Shown: positions 1 to 10,643, numbered from the stretch's first letter. The stretch: 64,000 nucleotides of DNA from Nocardioides panacis (GCF_019039255.1 NZ_CP077062.1:1426001-1490000), one strand, 5' to 3'. Made by a program: numbers and translations. The notes: generated by a model from the sequence alone, not told the origin.

Positions 1-108
1 GAGGGCGGCCGGGTCCTTGTCGATGAGCAGCACCCGGTGGCCGTTGCCGATCAGCTCCCGGGCCACCGAGCGGCCGACGGCACCCGCTCCTGCGATGGCG
101 ACGCGCAT
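1..108 (-). CDS. TrkA/RCK potassium-uptake regulator, N-terminal fragment (CeoC-like)
   Basis: Only the first 36 codons lie in the window and the gene continues off the left edge. Translation gives MRVAIAGAGAVGRSVARELI and then a beta-strand ending LLIDKD. This is a textbook Rossmann start: GAGAVG is the dinucleotide loop and the aspartate after the second strand selects NAD(H). The ATG overlaps the stop of the upstream trkA gene by one base (TGATG), so the two are translationally coupled. Paired TrkA proteins next to a KimA-like permease match ceoB-ceoC (Rv2691-Rv2692) of mycobacteria. It is inferred to be a cytoplasmic gating subunit of a K+ transporter. Confidence 0.85.
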   Translation of the reverse strand, partial: MRVAIAGAGAVGRSVARELIGNGHRVLLIDKDPAAL

Positions 109-770
109 CAATCGTCCTCCGGACCGTTGGTGAAGACCTCGTAGACGTGCTCGGCGTTCTCCTCGCGCATCACCAGGTGGAGCAGGTCGCCCTCCTGGAT
201 CACCGTCTCGCGGGTCGGGATCATGCCCTCGCCGAGCCGGTCGATCCAGGCGATCCGGCTGCCCGACTCGAACTGGAACTTCACGGTGCGCTGACCGATC
301 CAGGTCTCGGTGACCGGGACGTGGTCCACCCGGATGGTGCCGGACGGGTCGCGGAAGTCGGGCTCGGCCCCCGCGGGCAGCAGCCGCCGGAGCACCTGGT
401 CGGCGGTCCACTTCACGGTCGCGACGGTGGTGATGCCGAGCCGCTGGTAGACCTCGGCACGGCCCGGGTCGTAGATCCGGGCGACGACCTGCTGGATCCC
501 GAACGTCTCGCGGGCGACCCGCGCCGCGATGATGTTGGAGTTGTCACCGCTGGACACCGCGGCGAACGCGTCGGCCTTCTCGACCCCGGCGCGCTCGAGC
601 ACACCCTGGTCGAAGCCGATCCCGGTCACCTTGGTCCCGCTGAAGGACGGCCCCAGCCGACGGAACGCGTCGGGGTTGCTGTCGATCACGGACACGGTGT
701 GGTTGCGGTCCTCGAGGGAGCGGGCCAGCGCCGAGCCGACCCGGCCACATCCCATGATCACGACATGCAC
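108..770 (-). CDS. TrkA family potassium uptake protein (CeoB-like)
   Basis: A 220-residue RCK protein. The N-terminal TrkA-N fold carries GCGRVG at residues 7-12 and an acidic residue at the end of the second strand (VSVID, residue 30), as in NAD-binding RCK domains. A TrkA-C domain fills roughly residues 130-215. I chose the GTG at 770 over the upstream in-frame ATG because the Rossmann strand begins right there and a TAGCGT -10 box sits 7 bases ahead of it, which gives a leaderless transcript. The gene is divergent from the KimA-like permease across 72 bp and is followed by a second trkA gene in the same operon. Known role of the family: nucleotide-dependent control of K+ uptake. Confidence 0.9.
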   Translation of the reverse strand: MHVVIMGCGRVGSALARSLEDRNHTVSVIDSNPDAFRRLGPSFSGTKVTGIGFDQGVLERAGVEKADAFAAVSSGDNSNIIAARVARETFGIQQVVARIYDPGRAEVYQRLGITTVATVKWTADQVLRRLLPAGAEPDFRDPSGTIRVDHVPVTETWIGQRTVKFQFESGSRIAWIDRLGEGMIPTRETVIQEGDLLHLVMREENAEHVYEVFTNGPEDD

Positions 771-777
771 GGGGGAG

Positions 778-783
778 ACGCTA
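778..783 (-). promoter_or_regulatory. -10 box of leaderless trkA promoter
   Basis: Reads TAGCGT on the minus strand, 7 bases before the GTG start at 770. No ribosome-binding site fits between them, so transcription probably begins at or next to the start codon. Confidence 0.55.
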
Positions 784-828
784 CACGTGCCGCGCGGCCG
801 CCGTGCGTGCATCGCCCCGGGCATGGCC

Positions 829-834
829 TAGCCT
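829..834 (+). promoter_or_regulatory. -10 box of leaderless kimA-like promoter
   Basis: TAGCCT lies 8 bases before the GTG at 843. With the minus-strand box at 778-783 it forms a compact divergent promoter pair for the potassium genes. Confidence 0.55.
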
Positions 835-842
835 TTCCCCTC

Positions 843-2908
843 GTGGGAGTTGGCGACGTCTCGAAACGCATCTTGCTGGGCCGCAAGCTGCGCAGCACGC
901 AGCTCGGCGAGACCTTGCTGTCCAAGCGCATCGCGCTGCCGGTGTTCGCCAGCGACGCCCTCTCGTCGGTCGCCTACGCGCCGGACGAGGTCTTCATCAT
1001 GCTGTCGGTCGCCGGCGTCACGGCCTACGCCTGGTCGTGGAAGATCGCGATCCTGGTGGCCATCGTGATGCTGACCGTGGTCACGTCCTACCGGCAGAAC
1101 GTGCACGCCTACCCCAGCGGCGGCGGTGACTACGAGGTCGCCACGGTGAACCTCGGCCCGACCGCGGGTGTCACGGTCGCCAGCGCGCTGCTCGTCGACT
1201 ACGTGCTGACCGTCGCGGTGTCGATCTCCTCGGGCATCCAGAACGCCGCCTCGGCGATCGGCTTCGTCTCCGGGCACGAGGCGTTCTGGGCCAGCATCCT
1301 GGTGCTGGTCCTGGCCGCCCTGAACCTGCGCGGCGTCCGGGAGTCCGGCACGTTCTTCGCCATCCCGACCTACGGCTTCCATGGTCGGCATCATGGGGAT
1401 GTCCCTCTGGGGGCTCTACCGCGCCGTGACCGGCACGCTGCCCGACGTCGAGAGCGCCAGCTTCACGCTGATCAAGGCGCCCGGCTACGAGGGCCAGATC
1501 ACCACCGTCGCGCTGATCTTCCTGCTGGCCCGCGCGTTCTCCTCGGGCTGTGCCGCGCTGACCGGCGTCGAGGCGATCTCCAACGGCGTCCCGGCGTTCC
1601 GCAAGCCGAAGAGCAAGAACGCCGCCACCACGCTGCTGCTGCTCGGCACGATCGCGGTCACCATGCTGATCAGCATCATCCTGCTGGCCCGCAAGATGGG
1701 TCTGAAGTACGTCGACCCCAACGACCTGGACCGGCTGCGCACCGCGTCGGGCGACCCGCTGCCGGCCGGCTACGACCAGCACACCGTGATCGCCCAGATC
1801 GCCCGCTCGGTGTTCGACAACTTCACGCCCGGCTTCTACTTCGTGATCGCGATGACCGGCATCATCCTGGTGCTGGCCGCGAACACCGCCTTCAACGGCT
1901 TCCCGGTCCTCGCCTCGATCCTGGCCAAGGACGGCTACCTGCCCCGGCAGCTCGGCTCCCGCGGCGACCGGCTCGCCTACAGCAACGGCATCCTGATCCT
2001 GGCCTTCATGGCGATCGCGCTGATCGTCGCCTTCGACGCCGAGGTCACCCGGCTGATCCAGCTCTACATCGTCGGCGTGTTCGTGTCGTTCAACCTCAGC
2101 CAGCTCGGGATGATCCGGCACTGGACCCGGCACCTGAAGGCCGAGACGGACCCGGCGGTCCGCCGGCGGATGCAGCGCTCGCGGCTGATCAACAGCTTCG
2201 GCCTCGCGATGACCGCGGTCGTGTTCGTGATCGTGCTGGTCACCAAGTTCCTCGCCGGCGCCTGGATCGCGATCCTGGCGATGGGCACCTTCTTCATGCT
2301 GATGCAGAGCATCCGCCGGCACTACGACAACGTCGGCCGCGAGCTCACCGTGGAGGCCGACGACCAGGTGCTGCCCACGCGGGTGCACGCCATTGTGCTG
2401 GTCTCCAAGGTGCACAAGCCGACGATGCGGGCGCTGGCCTACGCCAAGGCGAGCCGGCCCAACGTCCTCGAGGCGGTGCTCGTCGACGCCGACGCGGCCT
2501 CCACGGCCCGGATGCTCGAGGAGTGGGACGAGCGGGGGGATCGACGTACCGCTGAAGGTGCTGTACTCGCCGTACCGCGAGATCATCCGCCCGGTCGTGG
2601 AGTACGTCCGCAGCATCCGCGACGCCAACCCCCGCGGCGTGGTCGCGGTCTACATCCCGGAGTACGTCGTCGGCCGCTGGTGGGAGCAGGTGCTGCACAA
2701 CCAGACCGCGCTCCGCCTGAAGGGCCGGCTGCTGTTCATGCCCGGCGTGATGGTGACGTCGGTGCCCTACCAGCTGCACTCCTCGGTGCTCGCCAAGCAG
2801 CGCGCCGAGCGGGCGCTCAACCAGGTCCGCGCCGGCGACGTGCGCCGGGGCGAGACGCTGCGCAAGCCACCCACACCCCCCACGGACCACCGCGAGGACA
2901 TGAGTTGA
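843..2908 (+). CDS. KimA-like APC-family potassium transporter (frameshifted twice in this sequence)
   Basis: The corrected product is about 687 residues: an APC-fold membrane domain of about 12 helices plus a cytosolic universal-stress-protein-like C-terminal domain. Signature stretches such as SSDALSSVAY (here ASDALSSVAY), SYRQNVHAYPSGGG, LLVDYVLTVAVSIS and FSSGCAALTGVEAISN closely resemble Bacillus subtilis KimA (YdaO), the K+/H+ symporter that binds c-di-AMP. Mycobacterial Rv2690c is the syntenic relative. The frame is broken by an extra C in TTCC at 1379-1380 and an extra G in the G6 run at 2534-2539; removing one base at each restores a continuous protein. The GTG start follows a -10 box with no RBS. 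The stop overlaps the TTG start of the next gene. Older annotations would say amino-acid permease; K+ transport is inferred from KimA similarity and TrkA neighbours. Confidence 0.85.
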
Positions 2909-4164
2909 GCACCGGCAACCGGCACCGCCCGCGTCCGAAGAAGGTCCGTGGCCGGTCCCTGGTCGGGGAGCGGTACGACGTCCGCCCCGAGCGGATCGCG
3001 CACGGCGGGTTCGTCGTCGCCCGGCACGAGGGCGTCGTCGTCTTCGTCCGGCACGCGCTGCCCGGCGAGCGGGTCGTCGTCGAGGTCACCGAGGGGCAGG
3101 AGGGCGACCGCTTCCTGCGCGCCGACGCCGTGCAGGTGCTCGAGGCCTCCCCGGACCGGGTCACCCCGCCCTGCCCGTTCTCCGGTCCGGACGCCTGCGG
3201 CGGCTGCGACTTCCAGCACGTCGCGGTCCCGGCCCAGCGTGCCCTGAAGGCCGCCGTGGTCGCCGAGCAGCTGCAGCGGCTCGCCGGCCTCGACGTCGAG
3301 GTGACGGTGGAGGCTCTCGACACGCGCGACCACCCGGAGGACGGGCTGGACTGGCGGACCCGGGTGCAGTGGGCGGTCACCCGCGACGGCGACCCCGGGC
3401 TGCGCAAGCACCGCTCCCACGAGGTGGTCGAGGTCGACGACTGCCGCATCGCGCACCCTGGGCTGCCCGAGGTGACGGGCACCGAGTGGACCGACGCGGC
3501 GGCCGTGGAGTCGATCGTCTCCTCGACCGGCCAGCAGCTCCGGCTGGTCACGGCGCGGGACGGGGCGACGTACGCCGACGGGCCGCTGGTGCTCACCGAG
3601 GAGGCCGCCGGCCGCACCTGGCAGGTCACCGGATCGGGCTTCTGGCAGGTGCACCCCGGTGCCGCCGACGCGCTCGTGGCCGCCGTCCTGGACGGGCTCG
3701 ACCCGCAGCCGGGGGAGCGCGCGGTCGACCTCTACTCCGGGGTGGGGCTGTTCACGGCGGCGCTCGCGGAGCGGGTCGGGCTGACCGGCCACGTGGTGGC
3801 GGTGGAGTCCGACGAGGTCGCGGTGGCGGACGCGCAGGAGAACCTCCGCGACCTCCACCAGGTCTCGCTGGTCCGGGACCGGGTGGACCGGGCGCTGGCC
3901 GAGGACGTCACCGGGCTGCGCGACCTGGTCGTGCTCGACCCGCCGCGCACCGGCGCGAAGCGGGAGGTGGTGGCGGCGATCGCCGCGCTCGCTCCCCGCG
4001 CCGTGGCGTACGTCGCCTGCGACCCGGCCGCGCTGGCCCGCGACGTGGCGTTCTTCGCCGAGCAGGGCTACACGCTGCGGTCGCTGCGGGCGTTCGACCT
4101 GTTCCCGATGACGCACCACGTCGAGTGCGTCGCGGTGCTGGTCCGCGCGCATCGTGTATCTTGA
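2905..4164 (+). CDS. TRAM-domain class I SAM-dependent RNA methyltransferase (TrmA/RlmD family)
   Basis: A 419-residue protein that makes 5-methyluridine in tRNA or 23S rRNA. A TRAM RNA-binding domain covers residues 15-80. Cys90, Cys98, Cys101 and Cys180 are placed to hold a 4Fe-4S cluster. SAM binding is shown by DLYSGVG (275-281). DPPRTG (345-350), the nucleophile Cys372 in YVACDPAALARD, and the base Glu407 in MTHHVEC complete the catalytic set. The TTG start overlaps the permease stop by four bases, which implies coupling. The same permease-methyltransferase order occurs at Rv2690c-Rv2689c. The exact RNA target cannot be fixed from sequence. The C-terminal codons run into the palindrome in front of acnA. 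Confidence 0.92.
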   Translation: MSTGNRHRPRPKKVRGRSLVGERYDVRPERIAHGGFVVARHEGVVVFVRHALPGERVVVEVTEGQEGDRFLRADAVQVLEASPDRVTPPCPFSGPDACGGCDFQHVAVPAQRALKAAVVAEQLQRLAGLDVEVTVEALDTRDHPEDGLDWRTRVQWAVTRDGDPGLRKHRSHEVVEVDDCRIAHPGLPEVTGTEWTDAAAVESIVSSTGQQLRLVTARDGATYADGPLVLTEEAAGRTWQVTGSGFWQVHPGAADALVAAVLDGLDPQPGERAVDLYSGVGLFTAALAERVGLTGHVVAVESDEVAVADAQENLRDLHQVSLVRDRVDRALAEDVTGLRDLVVLDPPRTGAKREVVAAIAALAPRAVAYVACDPAALARDVAFFAEQGYTLRSLRAFDLFPMTHHVECVAVLVRAHRVS

Positions 4165-4172
4165 CGTCAAGA
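4159..4172. promoter_or_regulatory. Perfect 14-bp palindromic operator upstream of acnA
   Basis: TCTTGACGTCAAGA is a perfect inverted repeat. It covers the stop codon of the methyltransferase gene and sits just upstream of a plausible acnA promoter (TTGATG at 4177-4182, 18-bp spacer, TACGAC at 4201-4206). From memory, CTTGA-N2-TCAAG sites upstream of aconitase and other TCA genes in Streptomyces coelicolor are bound by TamR, a MarR-family sensor of trans-aconitate and citrate. No tamR gene is in this window. Confidence 0.6.
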
Positions 4173-4261
4173 GACATTGATGGTCCTGCTGTTCCGTGGG
4201 TACGACCCCGGCGGCAAGATGGGACCGCACGAGCAACCCAGACCTCACGAGGAGATGGCCG

Positions 4262-7093
<2,832 letters not shown>

Positions 7094-7096
7094 CGC

Positions 7097-7153
7097 CGAC
7101 CCGTCACTCCTGCAGCAGGACACGGCGTGTCTACCTGCAGGAGTGACGGGTCG
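7097..7153. terminator. Long inverted repeat between convergent acnA and rpf genes
   Basis: The arms at 7097-7115 and 7135-7153 are perfect 19-bp reverse complements. The 19-base loop holds a second small stem (GACAC at 7119-7123 with GTGTC). It lies directly after the acnA stop and 60 bp from the convergent rpf stop, so it can end transcription from both sides. There is no T tract, which is common for high-GC actinobacterial terminators. Confidence 0.75.
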
Positions 7154-7212
7154 CCGGACCCCCTCGTGCCTGTCGGCGCGAGGGGGTCTTCGGCGTCAGG
7201 CGGCTGGACCGG

Positions 7213-7557
7213 TCAGCGCAGGCCGATCTGGCGGGAGCAGGACGGCCAGGCGCCCCAGCCCTGCGCCCCGAGCACCCGCTCGGCGACCTGGATCTGCTCG
7301 GTGCGGCTGGCGCGGTGGGCCATGGAGGCGTACCGCTGGCCGCCGAAGGCGCGCCAGGTGCCGGCGCTGAACTGGAGACCGCCGTAGTAGCCGTTGCCGG
7401 TGGCGACGTGCCAGCGGCCGCCGGACTCGCACTGGGCGAGCCGGTCCCAGGGGCGTCCGGCCGCGTCCGCGGGAGCGGAGGCCAGCACCGGCTGGAGCAG
7501 CGCGGTGGCGGTGAGGGCGAGGGCGGGCAGGGCGAAGCGAGACGTGCGTGAGCGCAT
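7213..7557 (-). CDS. Secreted resuscitation-promoting-factor-like transglycosylase
   Basis: A 114-residue secreted protein. A signal peptide occupies about residues 1-33, with cleavage near ADAAG. One Rpf domain follows: WDRLAQCESGG (catalytic Glu44), the YYGGLQFSAGTWRAFGG core, and Cys43 and Cys107 placed for the family disulfide. Rpf enzymes cleave peptidoglycan glycan strands and promote regrowth from dormancy. ATG 7557 is chosen over the codon 15 bases upstream because GGAGAGG is well spaced ahead of it. The leader is a c-di-AMP riboswitch, so expression should fall or rise with that nucleotide. There are no extra cell-wall-binding domains, so it is a minimal Rpf. Confidence 0.9.
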   Translation of the reverse strand: MRSRTSRFALPALALTATALLQPVLASAPADAAGRPWDRLAQCESGGRWHVATGNGYYGGLQFSAGTWRAFGGQRYASMAHRASRTEQIQVAERVLGAQGWGAWPSCSRQIGLR

Positions 7558-7568
7558 GAAGGACCTCT

Positions 7569-7733
7569 CCACGCCTGCGGAATTAGCTGTCGGGTTAGGG
7601 CGAAGGTCGTGCCCTGCCGGTCGTGACCGGCTTCACCCCGAGGCACCCGGGTGGGTGCCGTCGAGCGTGGGTCTCCCGCTCCTGCCCACATGGTTCGAGT
7701 GGGGGACGACCGGCCGCGGGCAGGACTCGGCGA
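7569..7733 (-). ncRNA. ydaO-yuaA (c-di-AMP) riboswitch in the rpf leader
   Basis: Read on the minus strand, the 5' part has CGCCGAG, then GAACC, GGGAGACCCA and GGGGTGAA. The 3' part has CCGACAGCTAATTCCGCAGG running into GCGTGG. These are the conserved blocks, in order, of the ydaO-yuaA class that I know from Streptomyces and mycobacterial rpf leaders. It ends 12 bases before the rpf start, and a possible -10 (TAGGTG, 7770-7775) lies upstream. In this class, binding of cyclic di-AMP generally turns downstream expression off. Confidence 0.88.
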
Positions 7734-7842
7734 AGGCGGCGGCGTCCGGCCCCGGAGTGGTCGGGGCTGCACCTAGTGTTGGCAGGTCCGCCTTTCCCAA
7801 ACCAGGCGGCCTAGGCCACCGGGCCCGTGCAAGGGTGGAGGC

Positions 7843-8140
7843 ATGATCGTTGCCATCAGCATCAGCCCGTCCGGAGCCGACGACACCGGGGGGCGTCAGC
7901 GGGGCCGTCGCCGAGGCGGTGCGGGTGATCCGCGCCTCCGGCCTCCCGTGTGAGACGAACGCCATGTTCACCAACATCGAGGGGGAGTGGGACGAGGTGA
8001 TGGCGGTGGTCAAGCAGGCCGTCGACGTCGTCGCGGCGTCGTCCCCGCGGATCGGCCTGGTGCTCAAGGCCGACATCCGCCCGGGGTACGACGGCCAGCT
8101 GGCCGCCAAGGTCGAGCGGATCGAGCAGCACCTTGCGTAG
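7843..8140 (+). CDS. Thiamine-binding protein, MTH1187/YkoF-like (frameshifted)
   Basis: The corrected protein is about 98 residues: MIVAISISPSG, then a break, then GVSGAVAEAVRVI and ETNAMFTNIEGEWDEVMAVVKQAVD. This is the Thiamine_BP (UPF0045) family, small ferredoxin-like-fold proteins that bind thiamine or its pyrimidine moiety. The ATG at 7843 has GGTGGAGG upstream. One extra G in the G6 run at 7888-7893 breaks the frame after codon 15; with five Gs the reading is continuous. The stop overlaps the TTG start of the YjbQ gene by eight bases, so the two are probably made together. Confidence 0.85.
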
Positions 8141-8537
8141 CGAGACGCTCGAGGTCCGCACCGGCTCCCGCGACGTCGTGCACGACCTGACCGGGGACTG
8201 CGCGGCGTTCGTCTCCGGCGAGCGGGACGGGCTGCTGCACGTGTTCGTGCCGCACGCCACCGCCGGGATCGCGATCCTGGAGACCGGCGCCGGCAGCGAC
8301 GACGACCTGCTCGCGGCCCTCGACGACCTGCTGCCCGCCGACGACCGCTGGCGGCACCGGCACGGCTCGCCGGGGCACGGCCGCTCCCACGTGATGCCGG
8401 CCCTCGTGCCGCCGTACGCCTCGGTCCCGGTGCTGGCCGGCCGGCTCGCGCTCGGGACCTGGCAGAGCATCTGCCTGGTCGACCTCAACGTCGACAACCC
8501 CGAGCGGTCGGTGCGGCTGTCGTTCCTCCCCGGCTGA
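8133..8537 (+). CDS. YjbQ/UPF0047 family protein (secondary thiamine-phosphate synthase family)
   Basis: A 134-residue protein with the family landmarks VPHATAGIAILETG near residue 45, HGRSHVMPALV near residue 85 and LALGTWQSICLVDLN near residue 110. The E. coli YjbQ family has weak thiamine-phosphate synthase activity, but its natural role is unsettled. The start is a TTG that overlaps the end of the thiamine-binding-protein gene; no ATG or GTG is available nearby. Its coupling to a thiamine-binding gene supports a thiamine-related or vitamin-salvage role, which remains inference. Confidence 0.82.
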   Translation: MRSETLEVRTGSRDVVHDLTGDCAAFVSGERDGLLHVFVPHATAGIAILETGAGSDDDLLAALDDLLPADDRWRHRHGSPGHGRSHVMPALVPPYASVPVLAGRLALGTWQSICLVDLNVDNPERSVRLSFLPG

Positions 8538-8546
8538 CCCGACAGT

Positions 8547-8562
8547 CGAACAGGTGTTCGAT
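8547..8562. promoter_or_regulatory. LexA operator (SOS box)
   Basis: TCGAACAGGTGTTCGA matches the actinobacterial SOS box TCGAAC-N4-GTTCGA exactly. It sits 8 bases upstream of the -10 box TATGCT (8571-8576), which lies 6 bases before the ATG at 8583. LexA bound here would block the promoter. Confidence 0.85.
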
Positions 8563-8570
8563 CCTCGGGT

Positions 8571-8576
8571 ATGCTC
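8571..8576 (+). promoter_or_regulatory. -10 box of leaderless SOS-regulated promoter
   Basis: TATGCT, 6 bases before the ATG at 8583 and just downstream of the LexA box. No Shine-Dalgarno sequence is possible in the gap. Confidence 0.6.
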
Positions 8577-8582
8577 GGGACC

Positions 8583-8954
8583 ATGGACCAGCTCGTCGCC
8601 CCACCCGGATGGCCCCGCGCCGTACGCCCGCCCGGAGCCCCCGGCTGGGAGCAGTCCGCGGTCTCGTGGCTGCTCGACATCTGCCCGCCCGAGTTCCGCG
8701 GGTACCCCGTGCTGCGCCGCCACGACGTGGTGCTGGCCCGGTTCGCGGTGCTGCACGTCGAGGCCTGCCAGGCGGCCGCGCGGCGCGGGCTCAGCGAGGC
8801 CCGGGGGGTGCTGCGGGACGTGACCGACCAGGACACCATCGAGGCCGCGATCGAGACCTGGCACGCCGAGTCGGCCCGGCTGCTCGGCGAGCGGCGGGCC
8901 GTCGGCCTGGTCGAGGAGGCGCTGGCCGGGAAGCGGTTCGTGGCCCGGCTCTGA
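8583..8954 (+). CDS. Hypothetical protein under LexA control
   Basis: A 123-residue protein that I do not recognise. It begins MDQLVAPPGWPRAV and has no signal peptide or membrane segment. The body looks all-helical and acidic-basic mixed, with ICPPEFRGYPVLRRHDVVLARFAVLHVEACQAAARRGL in the middle. The start is set by the TATGCT box 6 bases upstream. The upstream perfect SOS box says that it is induced by DNA damage. Similar small proteins of unknown function with SOS boxes occur in actinobacteria. The product could be a damage-response accessory or checkpoint factor, but nothing in the sequence assigns an activity. Confidence 0.8.
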   Translation: MDQLVAPPGWPRAVRPPGAPGWEQSAVSWLLDICPPEFRGYPVLRRHDVVLARFAVLHVEACQAAARRGLSEARGVLRDVTDQDTIEAAIETWHAESARLLGERRAVGLVEEALAGKRFVARL

Positions 8955-9051
8955 GGGCCCGATCTCGCTATTGCCCGGACGGGACGCCGGAGGAAGCGTG
9001 GCAGGGGACGGTGGCACCGTCCGGGTGCTGCCCCGGACGGAGGGGCTCCTC

Positions 9052-10578
9052 GTGCCCACAGAGACGATCGCCCGCTCAGGCCCCACCAGGAGGCGTCCAG
9101 GTCCGGCCCGCGGTGCACTGGCCGCCGGGTGCGCCGTGCTCCTCGCCGCCACCGGTGTCACCTCCGCCGCGACCGGGGCCGGCGCCGGGGCACCGGCGCG
9201 CCAGGCAGCCCCGCCGGCCCGGCACATCTCCTGGCGACCCTGCCCGGGCAACCACCAGGTGCAGTGCGGCCGGCTCCGGGTCCCGCTGGACTGGGCGGCG
9301 CCCCGGGGCGACACGATCGGCCTCGCCGTGGCCCGGCGGCCGGCCGACCGGCCGCGGCTCCGGGTGGGGACGTTGTTCTTCAACCCGGGCGGTCCCGGCG
9401 ACGGCGGCGTCCAGTACGTCGTCCGGGCCGCACAGGTCTTCTCGCCCGCGCTGCTCGCCCGGTTCGACCTGGTCGCCATGGACCCTCGCGGGGTCGGCGC
9501 CAGCACCCCGATCCGGTGCGGCCTGCCGGTGTTTCCCGCCCGCGTCACGCTCTTCCCCCGCACCGCGCAGGAGTTCAGGAGGCTGCACGACTACGGGGCG
9601 CGGCTGGGCCGGAGCTGCCTGCGGCGGTCCGGCCCGCTGCTCGGGCACGTGGACACGATCAGCGTCGCCCGCGACCACGAGGCGCTGCGACGGGCGCTCG
9701 GCGCGCGGCGGGTGAGCTGGCTGGGGATCTCCTACGGCACGCAGGTCGCGGCCAACTACGCCGCGCTGTTCCCGCACCGCACCCGGGCGATGGTGCTCGA
9801 CGGCGCGCTCGAGCACAGCGGGTCAGAGGTGGGCATGCTCTCCACGGAGGTCCTGACCGCCGAGGACTCCTTCGACCGCTTCGCCGCCTGGTGCGCCACG
9901 GCGGACACCTGTGCGCTGAAGGGCCAGGACGTGGGAGCGGTGTACGACGCGCTGGTGGCCGGCGCGGACCGGCACCCCCTCCCGGTGCGCGGAGCGCTGC
10001 GCCCCGTCACGGGCGAGGACATCCGGATGCAGACGCCGGGCGGCCTGCTGTTCAAGGAGCCGACCCTGTTCGGCCCGGACCGGTCGTGGGCGGGACTGTC
10101 GCGGGGGATCGCCGCCGCCGTCACGGGTGATGCGTCGATGTTCGCGCTGCCGCCACCCCGGGCCGCCGCGGCCCTGGCCGAGCGCCTGGCGGTCGGCTGC
10201 ATGGACTACGTCTCGGAGGTCCACACGTGGGCGCAGATGCAGCAACGGCTGCGGCTGGGCCGCGGGCTCGCGCCGCACCTGCAGGGCGCCTCCGAGCAGT
10301 GGGACGTGCTGCGGTGCATCGGATGGCCGGTCCGGGCGGCCAACCCGCTGCGCCGGCTCGACGTCCGCGGTGTCCCCGCGCTGGTCGTCAACGCCACGCA
10401 CGACCCGTCGACGGCCTACAGCTGGGCGCTCGGGCTCGCGGGCCAGATCCGGGGGAGCGACCTGCTCACCCGTGACGGCGACGGGCACACGTCGTACTTC
10501 ACGTCCGCCTGCGCGCGTTCCGCCATGGAGGCCTACCTGGTCCGCCCGCAGGCTGCTGCCGACCGGGTCTGCACCTGA
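9052..10578 (+). CDS. Secreted alpha/beta hydrolase, tripeptidyl-aminopeptidase (TAP) family
   Basis: A 508-residue exported hydrolase. A twin-arginine-like basic start (TRRRPGPARGALAAG) and hydrophobic run up to about residue 45 make the export signal. The catalytic triad is visible: Ser227 in GISYGTQ, Asp451 in NATHDPSTAY and His479 in GDGHTSY. FFNPGGPGDGG near residue 105 gives the oxyanion hole. The C-terminal TAP-like domain is present. The family removes N-terminal peptides or hydrolyses esters outside the cell. I chose GTG 9052, preceded by GGAGGGG at 8-base spacing. A hairpin (GGACGGTG/CACCGTCC, 9006-9022) lies upstream. It is monocistronic. Confidence 0.88.
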   Translation: MPTETIARSGPTRRRPGPARGALAAGCAVLLAATGVTSAATGAGAGAPARQAAPPARHISWRPCPGNHQVQCGRLRVPLDWAAPRGDTIGLAVARRPADRPRLRVGTLFFNPGGPGDGGVQYVVRAAQVFSPALLARFDLVAMDPRGVGASTPIRCGLPVFPARVTLFPRTAQEFRRLHDYGARLGRSCLRRSGPLLGHVDTISVARDHEALRRALGARRVSWLGISYGTQVAANYAALFPHRTRAMVLDGALEHSGSEVGMLSTEVLTAEDSFDRFAAWCATADTCALKGQDVGAVYDALVAGADRHPLPVRGALRPVTGEDIRMQTPGGLLFKEPTLFGPDRSWAGLSRGIAAAVTGDASMFALPPPRAAAALAERLAVGCMDYVSEVHTWAQMQQRLRLGRGLAPHLQGASEQWDVLRCIGWPVRAANPLRRLDVRGVPALVVNATHDPSTAYSWALGLAGQIRGSDLLTRDGDGHTSYFTSACARSAMEAYLVRPQAAADRVCT

Positions 10579-10616
10579 CCTGCGGGCGGCCGGGCCGAAG
10601 GGCCCGAGGAACGCAA

Positions 10617-10643
10617 GAACCGAAGGAACCGAAGGAACTGAAG
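10617..10643 (+). repeat. Three tandem 9-bp repeats upstream of a small gene
   Basis: GAACCGAAG, GAACCGAAG and GAACTGAAG follow head to tail and run straight into GAGG, the ribosome-binding site of the gene at 10655. Each copy contains a GAAG Shine-Dalgarno-like core. Confidence 0.8.

Noticed and set aside
2534-2539. Programmed ribosomal frameshifting at the G6/C6 runs
   Set aside because: The runs lie in unrelated genes, at varied distances from any structure, and orthologs need no shift. Fourteen programmed sites in 64 kb is not credible.
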